DNA of 64,000 bases, taken from Diphasiastrum complanatum. Taxonomy: Eukaryota > Streptophyta > Lycopodiopsida > Lycopodiales > Lycopodiaceae. The position numbers and the translations under genes were made by a program. Under the pieces are notes generated by a model. The model saw nothing but the letters and a program-made list of their open reading frames with translations. It was not told the DNA's origin and searched no databases. The number at the start of each line of letters is the position of its first letter. The stretch's first letter is position 1. The stretch lies in contig CM055113.1 in the NCBI GenBank assembly GCA_029204225.1, positions 7,589,852 to 7,653,851 of the forward strand, in the 5' to 3' direction. Shown here in pieces: positions 34,828 to 46,764 of this stretch.

Positions 34828-36270
34828 TCACAAACCTTGTCTTCCTTCCCAATAGACCTGTAGGCCTAAAGCATACTCCTCCTTGATCATGGCCTCCATG
34901 GAACCCGAGTTGACATGTCCAAGTCTTTTGTGCCATAAAGTAAAGGTAGATATCTTGCTCTTCTCGGCCAACATGACAACATTAGTATCCACAAATGCAT
35001 CCAACTTATAAAGTTTGCCAAGTCCAGTGCCCTTAGCCACTATCTTACCCTTCTTCTTGATGAAACATTCATTTGAAGCAAAGTCAACATTGAAACCATT
35101 GTCTACCATTTGGCCAACACTTAGTAGATTCTTTGTTATTGTAGGAATGTACAAAACACCTTCTATGTTGATCTTTTTGGAAGATCCTAAGCAAAGGGGA
35201 ATGCTACCAACTCCTTCAATCTTACAAGCTTCATCATTTGCTGTATAGATAGACTTTATAGGTCCATCATAAGATAAGAGAGAAGAGAAAAACTCCCTTT
35301 TACTAGTCATGTGTGAACTAGCACCCGAGTCAATCCACCAAGGATCTTCTCCTTTGAAGCTTGTTGAAGAAAATATGGACATCATGAGAGAGTCCTCATG
35401 TGAACTCTCCTCCTCCTCCTCTTTGCTCATGTTGGCTTGGCTTTGATCTTGCTTCCTCTTGAAGCATTCCGAGGCATAATGCCCCATCTTGCTACAATAG
35501 TAGCACTTCACCTTTGAATTGTCCTTCTTGACTTTGGTGGTTGATGGAGATGCCTTTGAGGGTCCTTCTTGATCCTCAAGCTTTGTAGACTTCTTGAATG
35601 TTGATCCTTTGCCTTTGGACTTGCCTTTGCCTTTGGTGAAGAGAGCTTGGTCATCTCCACCTTGGATGGAAAGCCTATCCATCCTCTCTTGCATTTGGCT
35701 CCTTCTTGATTCCTCGGCCATGAGTGTGCCTTGAAGTTCTTCAAGTATGGGTAGCTTACCCATAATTGCATATCCCTGAACCAAATTGTCAAATTCAAAG
35801 CTTAGTCCATTCAATATGAGTTGAACAAGCTCTTCATCCTTGATAGGGTCACCTATAAAGGCTAGCTCTTTGTTCAATTCCTTTACTCTTAGGACAAAAG
35901 TATGTGCACTCTCTCCTTTCTTTTGATAGCTTCTATAGATTTGATTCTTCAAAGCTAACATTCTAGTTTGGTTCTTGGATTCATAGACCTTTTGCAAAGT
36001 CTCCCAAGCATCTTGAGCTGAAGTGCAATCTCCTACCTCTCTTAAGAGTTCATTTGCAACATTCATTTTCATGCAATGTAGTGCAACATTGCACCTCTTG
36101 ATGTATTTGGCTTTTTCTTGAGGATGAATAGGTTCACCCTCCTTACCATTTACAATTTCCATCAGATCTTGCATGATCATGATAGATTCCATTCTAACTT
36201 TCCATATGGAATAGTTAGTTTTGTTGAACCTTTCATTAGTATCCAAAAGATATGCATTTATAGATGCCAT
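34828..36270 (-). CDS. Copia gag-protease-pre-integrase
   Basis: A 480-residue frame from an ATG at 36,270. Residues 1-200 are copia-type gag (UBN2 family; NYSIWKVRMESIM, LRVKELNKELAFIGD, LILNGLSFEFD). Zinc knuckle CYYCSKMGHYASECF is near residue 253, and the protease DSGASSHM near 312. The pre-integrase motif LWHKRLGHVN is near 448. It stops at 34,828, where the pol frame takes over after a shift of register near 34,860. Gag packages the RNA and protease matures the polyprotein. Confidence 0.92.
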   Translation of the reverse strand: MASINAYLLDTNERFNKTNYSIWKVRMESIMIMQDLMEIVNGKEGEPIHPQEKAKYIKRCNVALHCMKMNVANELLREVGDCTSAQDAWETLQKVYESKNQTRMLALKNQIYRSYQKKGESAHTFVLRVKELNKELAFIGDPIKDEELVQLILNGLSFEFDNLVQGYAIMGKLPILEELQGTLMAEESRRSQMQERMDRLSIQGGDDQALFTKGKGKSKGKGSTFKKSTKLEDQEGPSKASPSTTKVKKDNSKVKCYYCSKMGHYASECFKRKQDQSQANMSKEEEEESSHEDSLMMSIFSSTSFKGEDPWWIDSGASSHMTSKREFFSSLLSYDGPIKSIYTANDEACKIEGVGSIPLCLGSSKKINIEGVLYIPTITKNLLSVGQMVDNGFNVDFASNECFIKKKGKIVAKGTGLGKLYKLDAFVDTNVVMLAEKSKISTFTLWHKRLGHVNSGSMEAMIKEEYALGLQVYWEGRQGL

Positions 36271-37081
36271 CTAGTCTCCTAATCAAGGACTTGACACAAA
36301 TGAAGGTTACTTCTATTGATTTGATTGAAGGTCTACCTTATCCCACTTCTTAGGGACCTGAAAAGATCAGTAATAGACTTCCTATAAAGATCTAAGAATG
36401 ATCTCTAACAAAATCAAATCATAGAATACTAGAAACAATGCACTTGCTTGATTGAAGTAGACAATACTAGTAGAATTGCCCCTCTTTCTATAAAGAACAT
36501 TAAAGCTTCCAAATGATCTGATCAAGAGTGAATTTCAGCAACCTTATATACTTCCAAAATCACTTGTAAAATATCTAAATGGAACTTAATGAGGATGCAA
36601 CACAATCTACTATCCAATCACAAGCAAAAAATGATCAAAATTGATGAAAAATTGATCTAATTTGGTGCATAAGTCAAGCAATGGTTGGACTGAACCTAAA
36701 TCACTTTAGGACGTGTCTACTACACCTTAGAACAGCCTTGAAGAGTCCCCAAAACTCTGATCTTCCCTCTCCTTGAATGCTAGAAAGCCTCCTCTATGAA
36801 ATCACCTCCAAAACTTGCTTAGAAATCAATGCTTGGAGCAAGCAAAACTTGCTATCTTGGTAATGTGAATTGAATTCAACTTTGCCTCTGGTTTTAGACA
36901 CCTAAACACCTGCAAATGAAGTCACACAACACCAATCTCCAATGTATTTGACTCACTTTGAGTTCTAGAATCAATACTAGATGCTAAGATCCAATCTACA
37001 CAAGATTTAGATCAAAAATTGTGATCAAATTGAATGAAAACCAAGGATTTAGCTCATTTCAGCCTTTAGGCTCTGATACCA

Positions 37082-37763
37082 TGTAAAAATTACAGCAAAT
37101 AAGGATCCTAAAACACTTGAAATGATGAGGGAAACAATAGATTATGATTTCATAAGATTAGCACAAGTTGAACCATCAAAATCCATCAAAAATCTATGCT
37201 TGAACCTCACTAAATGGCCCAAATCCTTGAAGAAGGCTTCACACGTGTGAAAGTACGGCCTCCCACAGTCTGAGTACTGTACACCAGACCTACATTCAAT
37301 CCTATAATCATTAGTAATCACAAGTACTCAAACAATTATGAACATAGAGAGCAATTGCACCATTATGAGAGAAAAAACATGAAATTGCTTGATTGATTTT
37401 GGTGAGATATCATCACCTATATATACATGATCCATCACGGTTTTGGGCAGGTATGAGTAGCCCTAAACCTATCCCTAATGCTAATTTTGGTGGATCTTTC
37501 ATCCCTACTAAGTTAGGGTTGGAATCTTGGAGATCCCTCAACAATGCAAAAATTACCAAAAATAGCTCCTATTTTTTCTCCCTTGTATCTAAGCATAATT
37601 TGGACTCATTCCAAAGGTTCTAACACTTAGGTCTACTTGAGAACATCCTTATGAATGGAATCCTATGCTATTTGGCACGTGTGACAAGCCACATCATGAC
37701 TATCTAACTATTTACAAGTCATATGACCAAAACTAGTCAAGCTAGAATTGTGAATTTTTAACA
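37082..37763 (-). repeat. Young copia 5' LTR
   Basis: 682 bp, directly next to the primer-binding site complement at 37,070-37,081 (GCTCTGATACCA). The TATA box is the complement of 37,417-37,426 (CTATATATAC), so transcripts should start near 37,385-37,390 and run leftward. An ACACGTGT box lies near 37,240 in the transcribed part. Confidence 0.93.
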
Positions 37764-37768
37764 GAATT

Positions 37769-39102
37769 ACTCATGAAGAGCTGGACTTATAATCAGTTGC
37801 GAATTAGCCACAAACAACAAGACTAAATATTAGTCATGAACAACTAGACTAATAATAATTTGTGAAGAGCAGACAAGCAAATTAAGTAATTAGAAAACTA
37901 GACAGAACATAGAAAAGCATTGCAATATTGACACAAATCTGAACGCAGAACAAACAGAGTTGTAATCAGATTAAGTATAACGAAATATACAGGTTAGTAA
38001 TGCAGGTGAGCACAAAACAATAGCGGACGTAACCATGTGCTTGACAAAGCTAATCGGACAATCTATAAAGGTGATGAACCTATTACTGACAATACATCTG
38101 GAAGAAAAGAATCAATTTGCAAAGGCATCTACAATGTATGTCTCTGATTACAAGTGATGTTTCATTCTAATGCCATCATTTGAATACACAGATAGTATTC
38201 AATATATACATAATTTTTATAGGTGTGCAGATGAAAAAAGTACAAAAATGGTTGTGCTGTCTGTGGGAGATCGTGGGTGGCTACTGTCATTGTCAAATCT
38301 GTTTGCACAGTGCATGGGAAGGCCGATACATCAGCTTTCGCTAAAGTTAACGTTGATTAAAATGAGAAAACTATGACACTTTGACAAATGCCTTAAAAAT
38401 TGATTTATAGGGTACCTTTGCTTTTTAATAAGAGTAACTTCGCCTTTGCATGAGGGCACCTTTGGCTTTTGTAGGGAACGTTTGGCATTTGTAGGGTAGT
38501 GTCGCCTTTTTCACCTTACTCGCCTTTTTTGTCTATTCAAATTTGCTTGTATTTATGCAGACCATCGCTTTTCTGGAAGTGTGGCCAACACTTGGTTGCT
38601 CAGGGTGACCCTAAGGTAAAGAAAGCAACAGTGTTGCGTTTTTCACCTATGGGAATTCTCAAGTAAAAATGCAAACATTCTTGTTTTTTGCCTGTCTTAT
38701 TTTACATGTAAATTTGCAGACTATGCGACAACACGAGTAAAATACAGCAACATGAATGGAGGCAGATTAACATAGGATTGAGGAGAGTAGAGGAGATAAA
38801 TCCAACACGAAGTGCCTTAGACTAAAGGTAGTGAAAAATTGAAGATGCCTTAGATTTTAAGACAGCGAAAAAATCGAAAAAGCCAAAGGTCCTTTAAGAA
38901 TGGTTTCTAAGGCATTCTAGCCACTTGGCCAGTGTGTTGCATTTTTCGCTAAGCTACGAAAAAGGCAAAGGTGGCTAAAAAATTGTTAAGGCAAAAAGAA
39001 AAGGAAAAATGTGAAAGTCCGAAAATATGAAGTCGGCCTTCAGTTTTTCAGGATGCTCATTACTTGAATGATTTGTTTAAGGCTGAGCATTAAAATCTAA
39101 CA
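37769..39102 (-). mobile_element. Copia element 1 5' LTR, second part
   Basis: Continuation of the split LTR, parallel to 51,9xx-53,296. It ends with further hairpin modules (38,811-38,900) and ATCTAACA at 39,102. The chance frames here are not genes. Confidence 0.8.
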
Positions 39103-39135
39103 TTCCTAGCAGATCCGCCAAAAACCAGAAGATTC

Positions 39136-40430
39136 TTGTCGAGGCCAAATATGGAGGTAGCTGAGCCATCCACAAGCAAGCGAGCCAAAGAAAGTGATAC
39201 AGGCACTAAGGCCCTGGACAACTTCCTGGCAAGGCCACCACAACAACATAGGGCAACCTCACCTACCAGGCCCAAGAGTAATATGGCGGATACCAGAGAA
39301 TTCAAAAGATTCGAGAGGAAGTACCCACGCAATAGGAGGGGCGGCCAAGGAGAGATTGACCAAAGCCAGTACTCCACCAGGGCCAAGATCATAGCTGCAC
39401 TACAACCACAGCCCAAGTGGTGCAATAAGTTCCTAAGGGATAGCAGGCGGCTACAAGAGTATATGAGGGCACCGACATGGAAGAGACTGGATCCTTTTTA
39501 TATGTCGCTCAAACGAAAAAATTCCTAGCCTGTAGAGCAACCACGAGTCGAAGTGGTAAACTGGCCGGTGATTCCAAGAATCTCAAGAAATATCTCCTTG
39601 GACAATATGAGATTACAATTGTTAGACTTTGGGCACAAGTATAAGACTAGCGCTGATCTGTGCATACGAGAAAGCGCCGAGTATTGCAAATCTATGGCCA
39701 ATCTGATACATCAAGAATGTTTTTGAAATTGCGGCTTGGATCCAATAAGGATCAATCCCAACGTGGCCCTCCAGTCTAAAGAAGACCATAAAATGATGGC
39801 CTGGTTGGGTAGCCTTCATGTCGTCCCGATATGTCACCATGATAGAGGACTGGCAAGAAATGGGCTTCATCGAGAAGATACGTGATTACCTGGGGCCATT
39901 ATCCTATGGAAGCAAATTATGCTTCCAAGTCTTCAAGGCCTTGGGAAGAAAAATGAGCGAGCAGAAACAGTTAGGAAGGCGACGAGGCGAGCAGGACTCG
40001 CAAGAGGTTCTCAAGAGGGCTGGGATGTAGCAGCCATTGAGGGATATCCATTTTACGAAACAGTTTTGTGAATAATAAGCACTTGGTTTTACGGAAACGA
40101 ACGAGGATCCACGCTTTTCCAAGCGCCAAGCAGAACGACATCACTTGACATGTGTTGTAGTGGGTCCTGCAACAGATTAGGGGTGGATAATGTTAGCAGA
40201 TTCCAGAGAATCCCCCAGATGCCGAGCCAAGCTGAAACACAAAGCATCTCTCACCCAAGACTGAGGAGGTCTCACATGGAGGAGAGCAGGAAGAAACTGA
40301 GAGCCAAGCATGAGATCCAAGGATTACTAGCTTGGATTACAGGTTATTTTTATGTGAGCCTACATCGTGAATCCCAGAGAAGGAATGACCATGTGGAAGC
40401 TAGTGATATTTCTAGGCAATGTAAATAAAT
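39136..40430 (+). pseudogene. Decayed ORF of unknown family
   Basis: A 130-residue frame (39,136-39,528) starts MSRPNMEVAEPSTSKRAKES and is rich in Arg and Lys. The same register runs on past a TAG (39,526) through PVEQPRVEVVNWPVIPRISR to a TGA near 39,724, then VALQSKEDHKMMAWLG. A neighbouring frame (to 40,030) follows with TMIEDWQEMGFIEKIRDYLG and a charged tail, and another (40,150-40,428) may extend it. GC content is higher than in the flanks. No domain recognised; it could be a retroelement gag or a captured gene. It begins right beside the copia 1 LTR end. Confidence 0.45.
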
Positions 40431-41229
40431 GTAGGCCCCTCTTAAATAAATTAGAATGAGCCACCTTTTGATGGTGACCTTTAGTGGAAGAAGTATTTCC
40501 ACTTGTAATTTCTAAACTCATGGAATTGCCACTTAGGCTCCACATGGGCAGTCCTCTTGCTTATTTAAGGCCCCCCTCTTTTGTGAGGGAGCTTTTATTG
40601 TATTGTCATTTCTCTTGCATGAATCAAGAAGATCTTCCACAGGTTATTGGCAATTTGGAAGCTCCTTGTTCATGGCTATTGTCTTGAGTGAAATTCCTAT
40701 GAACATGCTTTGATTTCTTTTGTTGTGGTTGTGGATTTAAGTAGATTTCCTGCTTTCTTTTCTTTGCAATGTGGAATGTAGATGTGATTTCGTTTTCTTG
40801 TTTCTTGTTTATGTAATTTTCAGCATCCAGGTAAACTAAATAGGTTGAGATTGTGGTCCAATTCTTGCATATTCACTAACAATCTTGTCCTTGATTGTTC
40901 TTGGGTATTCCAAGAATCAAGAGATGGGTATTTCTTGACTCTTGGGATGCTAGTATGTTGTTAGATAGCTAGTTTTCTTGTCTCTTGATTGTTGATCTGT
41001 AGTTAATCTTGATGCCATATTATTCCCTGATTTCTTAGAGTAATTTAGTAGACAGAATCGAAAATTGCTCTCTTGTTCAGAACGCTGATCTAAATTGAGC
41101 AAGAATTGGTTGTATGGATTGCAAATTCATGTAGCTGGAGTGAACGAAACTGTTTCATCCCAGTGATAGGCTGGGAATACACATGGTAAACTGATAAACA
41201 ATCTGTCTGGAAATAGTTCTAAATAAGAG
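40431..41229 (+). other. Non-coding, LTR- or promoter-like sequence
   Basis: CTTATTTAAGGC near 40,560 resembles a TATA box and is followed by a T-rich, leader-like stretch. This may be the LTR of the element whose coding relic lies just upstream, but no LTR edges or partner copy were found. Confidence 0.3.
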
Positions 41230-41232
41230 GAT

Positions 41233-41964
41233 CTAACTAGATAAAACTGGCTTGTGGAAACGGGCAAAAACACCTAGTTTCTTGAGCATAAACCTCCTAA
41301 GAAGAAGAAGTAAACATCGAAAACAAAAAGAACCGTGTTCACAGACTCTGCTGAATTTGTCAACAAATTGTTTTGGATTAATATCAACATAGAGAAAATT
41401 ATTCATATTGAATTTGTAAAAGAGCAATTGTACATGAAAAGCTGCCAATCACCAGATATCATCCTCTAATTGAACACTAAAGTTGAGGCCTTCTGAGTAA
41501 TCTAAATTTGAAAGTGCTCCATTCATGAATGTAAGACTACTTCTCTCTATTTTTTTGTCCCTTTTTTATTTCAGACTCATTTAACTTAAGAACAACTATG
41601 AACTTGTTATTCACATTCTCATTTGTGATATCGTAAAATTCTATTATGAATGTTTTTAATTGACTAATGTCAATAAACAAATGGTTGGAATTGTCATAAG
41701 CTAGACATTCTCCCTTCGAGCAATACACCTCATTGATTCAAAATGGAATACCCACGTGCTTTGGTCTAACATGTTTCTTTTTCTTCTAAGATGAAATATT
41801 CGTGGTATTGCAAAAAAATTTATACCTACTTGTGCAAATGCTCCCTGTATCATCTTAGACATTCTAGCATATGCTTCTCTAGTGATGCTAGAAAAATCAC
41901 ATGCCCCCTGGACTAATGTAATGTCCAGTATTTTTCCAACTTTAGGTGAAAAAATCAGATCCAA
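41233..41964 (-). pseudogene. CACTA copy A: conserved antisense ORF of unknown function
   Basis: Minus-strand frames with ITREAYARMSKMIQGAFAQ, CSKGECLAYDNSNHLFIDIS, FYDITNENVNNKFIVVLKL and VQLEDDIWWLAAFHVQLL. Nearly the same peptides are read at 56,498-56,760 and across 62,060-62,200 in copy B, which suggests true coding. CACTA elements often carry a second gene besides tnp2, but I do not recognise this one. Frame changes near 41,720 and 41,540 show decay. Confidence 0.45.
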
Positions 41965-42559
41965 ATGATCTAATTTTGCCCTTTAATCTTTAGGTAATTT
42001 GAATAGCACATCTAGTTCCACTACCAATGTAAAATCATGCATTAACTACACATAGAAGATGAAAACTTAATAGAACTTGTCATAAACACTTTGATTACAT
42101 TTGGGCTGATTCAAAGAGCTACTTCAAGCAGATATTATATGCTACTATCCCTATCCATGCAACACATGTGAATTCATAGACATAAGAAAATCAACATTCA
42201 AACACACAAGATTTCACTATATCACCACCAAAATTGCAAGAGATTGATGTTGAAACCAAAAGAGAAAATTGCCAAATAAATTCAACTTAAATAGTTGAAA
42301 TTTTCAAATTTCATTCATAATGCTATTAGTAATTGAAGCCTTAATTTTATTCGTTATGTTATTGTTAACAATGATTTCATAGACTTAATTGTTAAAATAT
42401 AACCTAATGATTTTCCAGTGGAAATTTTAATGGCCAAATGGTCTTCAACAACCAATGTAGCTTTGCATACAAATATCATGTTCAAAAAAATTGTCGATAA
42501 AGACTTGGACACTCATAATATTGATTGCAACACATTACAAAAAATAAAAATTGGATAAG
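41965..42559. other. CACTA copy A intergenic part
   Basis: AT-rich, aligned with 62,130-63,010 of copy B minus about 300 bp that copy B has extra. No frames recognised. It ends at the junction where the tnp2 core was lost. Confidence 0.5.
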
Positions 42560-43050
42560 TGTAGCGATTTTTTTACTTCAAGATACCATGGTTGTAATAT
42601 ATGTGGAAGTGATCTCCGTGCATGATCTCCGCATGATATGCAAAACATCTTAGGAAGTCATAGATTCTAACAATCGTAAGTATCTTCGATTTGACCATAG
42701 TCTTCATAGAATTTATTTATGTCTTCCTCCACCGGTTAGATTAATAAGTAAAGATTGGCTTGAGAATTGGAACAGTGCAACAGAAAATTCCACTGGAAGG
42801 CATGAAAAGGCTATCCATATTCTAGACAATCCTATATTTGGATGACATTAAGAATAACTCATTTATTGGATCCAGTGCACATTTTCAAAAATATGGGTGC
42901 GTCATCATGGAAGCACTTCAATGAGTTAGAAGCTTTGCATGCACGAGTCCTTGAAGAACTAAAAGATTTTGATCAAATAAGATACTTGTGGACTAAAGAT
43001 GTACTAGAGTCTAGGGCAAGATCAACTCATGTTCCATGGATTTTATAGAA
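42560..43050 (+). pseudogene. CACTA copy A: tnp2 transposase remnant
   Basis: Starts at GGATAAGTGTAGCGATTTTT, which in copy B lies after the tnp2 core (63,646), so copy A has deleted that core. It still encodes a later tnp2 part: LLDPVHIFKNMGASSWKHF, matching the DPMHIFKN-type motif of plant tnp2, then ELEALHARVLEELKDF. Frames are broken. Confidence 0.65.
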
Positions 43051-43409
43051 GGACGAGAGTAGTAATATAAAGGAAATTATTCGACATCAGCAATTTTCCA
43101 CTTGATACACAGGGTCTATAAGAGAGGCATTTACCATAGACAACAAATTATCTAGATTAAATCTCATGATTGGCACAAGATGATATAGGTATATATTTGA
43201 TGTATTCAACTAGTGACACATATAATCAAGTAGTATGATTGTGTGAACTCTCATAATAAATAAGCTATTTTATTTTGTAGCATGTATTTATGGTGACATT
43301 GAAAGGGTGTTTGACCAATGATATATAAAATGTTATTTCAAAATTGTCGACCTTTGGAAGGTATTGCTCATGAGTGTTAACTTCATTTAAATGAGCACAT
43401 TTCACATAT

Positions 43410-43908
43410 ATGTTAATGACCATTTTGTATTTTTGCATGCGACAAATATGCATATGGATATCTTCAAAAGACATAATTATAGGAGATGTAGAACGCATTC
43501 ATCTCAAAGCTATTGAGATTGTTTGTGATTTTGAGAGAGTTCTCTCTCCATCATTCATGGACATCCAAATTCACCTTTTGGTTCACCTTGTTGATGAGGT
43601 GGAGCTAGCAGGTCCTATGAATCAAAGATGGATGTTTTTTGTGGGACGTTTTATAGAAGTCCTAGAAGATTTTATTCCCAAAAAAGTGCATGTAGAAGGA
43701 AGTATGGCTGAAGGTTAAATGGCACAAGAGTACTTATTTTATATTACTGGGTACTTGAAGCAATTAAATCTGGGGTTTCCAAAATTGTGGCATGATAGTG
43801 ATGAGGAGAGCAAGAAACTAGAGAACATTCCAGAAGGAAATAAAATGTTTGTGAGATTTTCTAAGTGTATGAGAGATACGGCTTGTATGTTTATGTTATA
43901 CAATACAC
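43410..43908 (+). pseudogene. CACTA copy A: DUF4218 domain
   Basis: Two adjoining frames, 43,410-43,718 and 43,719 on, separated by a TAA. Motifs: FERVLSPSFMDIQIHLLVHL, VDEVELAGPMNQRWMFFVGR, KKVHVEGSMAEG and then AQEYLFYITGYLKQL. This is the DUF4218 region that follows tnp2 in plant CACTA transposases (ILPPAFFDIMxHLxVHL, GPVxxRWMYPxER, EGSIAEGY). It is cut at about 43,908 by the copia 2 fragment. Confidence 0.85.
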
Positions 43909-45624
43909 AAGACTATCATCTTAAATTTTCTAGTGTCAACATCTCCTGTCCAATCCGCATCTGTGTAGGCTTCAAGGATGTTGATTGTTTGGTTGTCTCC
44001 GTAGCAGATGCTGAGAGTTTTCGTTGCTTGGATGTACTTCACGACCTTTGTTAGCGCTTTCCAATGGGTTAAGCCTGAATTTGATAGAAAATGGCTGATT
44101 GCACTGATCCAATATGCAAGGTGGCGCTTCATCTCCTTCTTTTCTGCCTCAGTTTGAGGAGACTGTTCCTTTGATAGCTTTAATCTAGGGTCAAGTGGAA
44201 ATACACTGCATTTGCAGTTGGCCATATCATACTTTTCCAGCACGTTGTTGAGATATCGTTGCTCACTAATAAAGATCAGTCTGCTCGGTTGATCTCATTG
44301 AATTTGGATTCCAAGACAATAGTGGGCTAGACCCATGTCAGTCATCTTGTATTCCTGGGCCAACATGCATTTTGTATCCTTCATCAGATTCAGATTATTA
44401 CTGAATAAGAGTGTATTATCAACATAGAGAGTGATGATGATGAAGTGTTTAGAGACAGACTTGAAATAGACATTCGAGTCTGTCGAGTTTGGAATGAAAC
44501 CATTCTCTATCAGAAATGCGTTGATTTTTTGGAACCAGACTCTGGGTAAATGTTTCAGCCCATAGAGCGCCTTATGGATTTTGCATACAAGGTGTTGTTG
44601 CTTGCCGTTGAGTTCGTATCCCTCTGGCTACATCATGTAGATCTCCTCTTTGATGGTTCCATTGAGGAAAGTGGTTTGGACATCCATCTGGTGGACTTCA
44701 AGGTCTGTCACAGTTGCAAAGGAGAGGAGTAGGTAGATCAAAGCATTTTTTATGATTGGACTGAAGGTTTCTGAATAATCCATATCTGGAATATGAGAAA
44801 AGCCTTTGGCGACTAGCTTGGCCTTGTAACAATTTAGCCTTCCTTCAGCGTCGTACTTTGCCTTTGCATGGAATCGACTTTTGATCCTTTGGAAGCTAAG
44901 TGAGTGTCCATGTTTGATTCTCCATAAGAGAATCAAATTTGGTGTCCATCGCTACTTTCCACTGGTCGGCATCAACAATAGACATTGCCTCAGCGACGAC
45001 GGTTGGTTCTTGCACAAAGTAGCAGGTCAGATCATCCATAAATCTGGATGGAGGCTGTCTGGACCTGTTCGACCTTCTGGGTTGAGCTTCGGTCCTCTGA
45101 TGTGGGTTGACTCTTTGAGGTTATGTCTCATTGTTTGAGTCATCGTCGTTATGCAGCAGTTGAATCTCTCGATTGAAATTGACTGGTTGCTCGATCCATG
45201 GATCGGAATTACCAGCACTTTCTCTTTGTGGTCGATGAATGCTTTCTTCTTAGATCCTCGAGGATCTAAGCCAAAGCAATGCATCCAAACACTCAAATAT
45301 GTTTGAGTGATAGTTTTGATCTTGTCCACATCTCATAAGGTGTCTTGCCATTCAGGTGATGGATAGATTCTGCAAGTAGGTAGCTGTAATAACAGCTGGC
45401 CATCATGCTCATGGCACTTTTGATGAGTGTCCAGTTCTTCCGCTCAGATACACCATTGGAATGAGGTGAGTAGCTGGTTGTATATTATTGAAATATCCCA
45501 TTGGATGTATGAACTGAGTCTCACTGAAGGGACTGCTAGCATGCTTGTTGATAATATAGCTTTCGCATGGAGAAGTTGGCTTGCTGACTGAAGGCAGATC
45601 TTGTACTAGACTCTGAGATGACAT
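43909..45624 (-). pseudogene. Copia element 2: RT and integrase remnant
   Basis: Same family as element 1 (long identical stretches). Reading leftward: integrase pieces (KPTSPCESYIINKHASS, VWMHCFGLDPRGSKKK), RT pieces (KAKLVAKGFSHIPDMDYSET, MDVQTTFLNGTIKEEIYMM), then LAYWISAISHFLSNSG and EAYTDADWTGDVDTRK near 43,960. Its 3' end is missing: the sequence joins the CACTA fragment at 43,908. Many frame breaks and gaps. Confidence 0.8.
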
Positions 45625-46764
45625 TTGCTAAATACTGTTAAAGTTAAGACGGCCAAGTATGAAATACCACAACATATCAATTTATTCAGAAGTGGCCGTG
45701 TGAAGAGCTTGACTGTTAGAAGAGTAGCAATGGCAGAGTTTCGAGATTTGTAAAGAATTGTGCAGCCATCCGTATCGAATTCAACCCTCCAACCTGAATC
45801 AATGATTTTGCTAACGGAGAGCAGATTCTTGGTCAGATTTGGAACGTGGAGAACATTGGACAGCAACTTGACATCACCTCTTTTAAATTCAACTCTAACT
45901 ATTCCTTCACCTTCGATTGAATGTGATGAGTTGTCTCCAAGTTGCACAACTCGAGAGTGGGTGAATGACTTGTAGTCTTTGAACCAGTCACGATGGTGAG
46001 TCATGTGTTGAGTTGCTCCGGAGTCTAGATACCATGAATCGATATTTGTTCTCCGACTTTGGTCAAGCAGGGAAATTACTCTTGATAGAGGGAGGTGCTC
46101 CTTGGTAGGAATTGCCATCACCCAATTTTTGTAGGCTTCAGGTAGACTCGATAATAGAGTCATGAGTGCATCAGAATATTCTATGACTAAGCCGGTTGCA
46201 GTCATCTGCTCCATAAGATTCTTGAAGGCGTTGAGGTGACTCGAAACACTATTTGCTTCAGACATTCTGAGGGTGAATAATTCCTTCTTCAGATGGAGCT
46301 TGGATGTAACATCTCTAATGTCGTAGAGAGTTGCTAGGATGTTCCATGCATGCTAAGCATTTTGAGTAGCATGTATATTGCTGATTTGAGTATCCTTGAT
46401 GTTGAGGCTGATCATGGCAAATGCTTTGCCATCTCTCAGTCTCCACTTGGTGATGATGGCTGCATCACCTTCTGGTTTGAGCTCTGTGCCATCAATGATG
46501 TCCCACAATTTTTTGGCTAGAAGAATTCATATGAAGTATAACCTTCATCTTGAATTTCCAAAGATGGGTAGTTATCTCCATTGAGTTTGTCAATGAGAGA
46601 TGAACTGGATGACGGATCCATTCTGGTTGGACTAGATCGTTGGTAGAAACAATGATTGTCTAAATACTGTTGGTTGTGCATTTGCTAGAAAGTCATCTTG
46701 ATAGAAACAAGATTGATAATCCGTAGTAGAAATGCAGATTACTGAAATGCCCATTCTGATACCA
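45606..46764 (-). pseudogene. Copia element 2: gag-protease remnant, leader, primer-binding site
   Basis: A 219-residue frame (46,265-45,606) joins the gag end (LLSSLPEAYKNWVMAIPTKE) straight to protease (SWYLDSGATQHMTHHRDWF). The zinc knuckle present in element 3 is deleted. VLHVPNLTKNLLSVSKI follows. Gag N-terminal pieces lie at 46,265-46,630. The primer-binding site complement TCTGATACCA is at 46,755-46,764. Confidence 0.8.

Larger units (their letters stand above)
31609..37763 (-). mobile_element. Young full-length Ty1/copia element
   Basis: 6155 bp flanked by a perfect 5-bp duplication GAATT (31,604-31,608 and 37,764-37,768). The LTRs (31,609-32,289 and 37,082-37,763) begin TGTAAAAATTAC and end TTTTTAACA, differing by about three substitutions and one indel by eye. 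It has a primer-binding site, a polypurine tract and full gag-pol. The protein order (gag, protease, integrase, RT, RNase H) is copia. Near-identical LTRs mean recent insertion. Confidence 0.97.

Noticed and set aside
34820-34880. Programmed frameshift in the young copia element
   Set aside because: Plant copia elements use one gag-pol frame, and no slippery site with a supporting structure is evident; mutation or read error is simpler.
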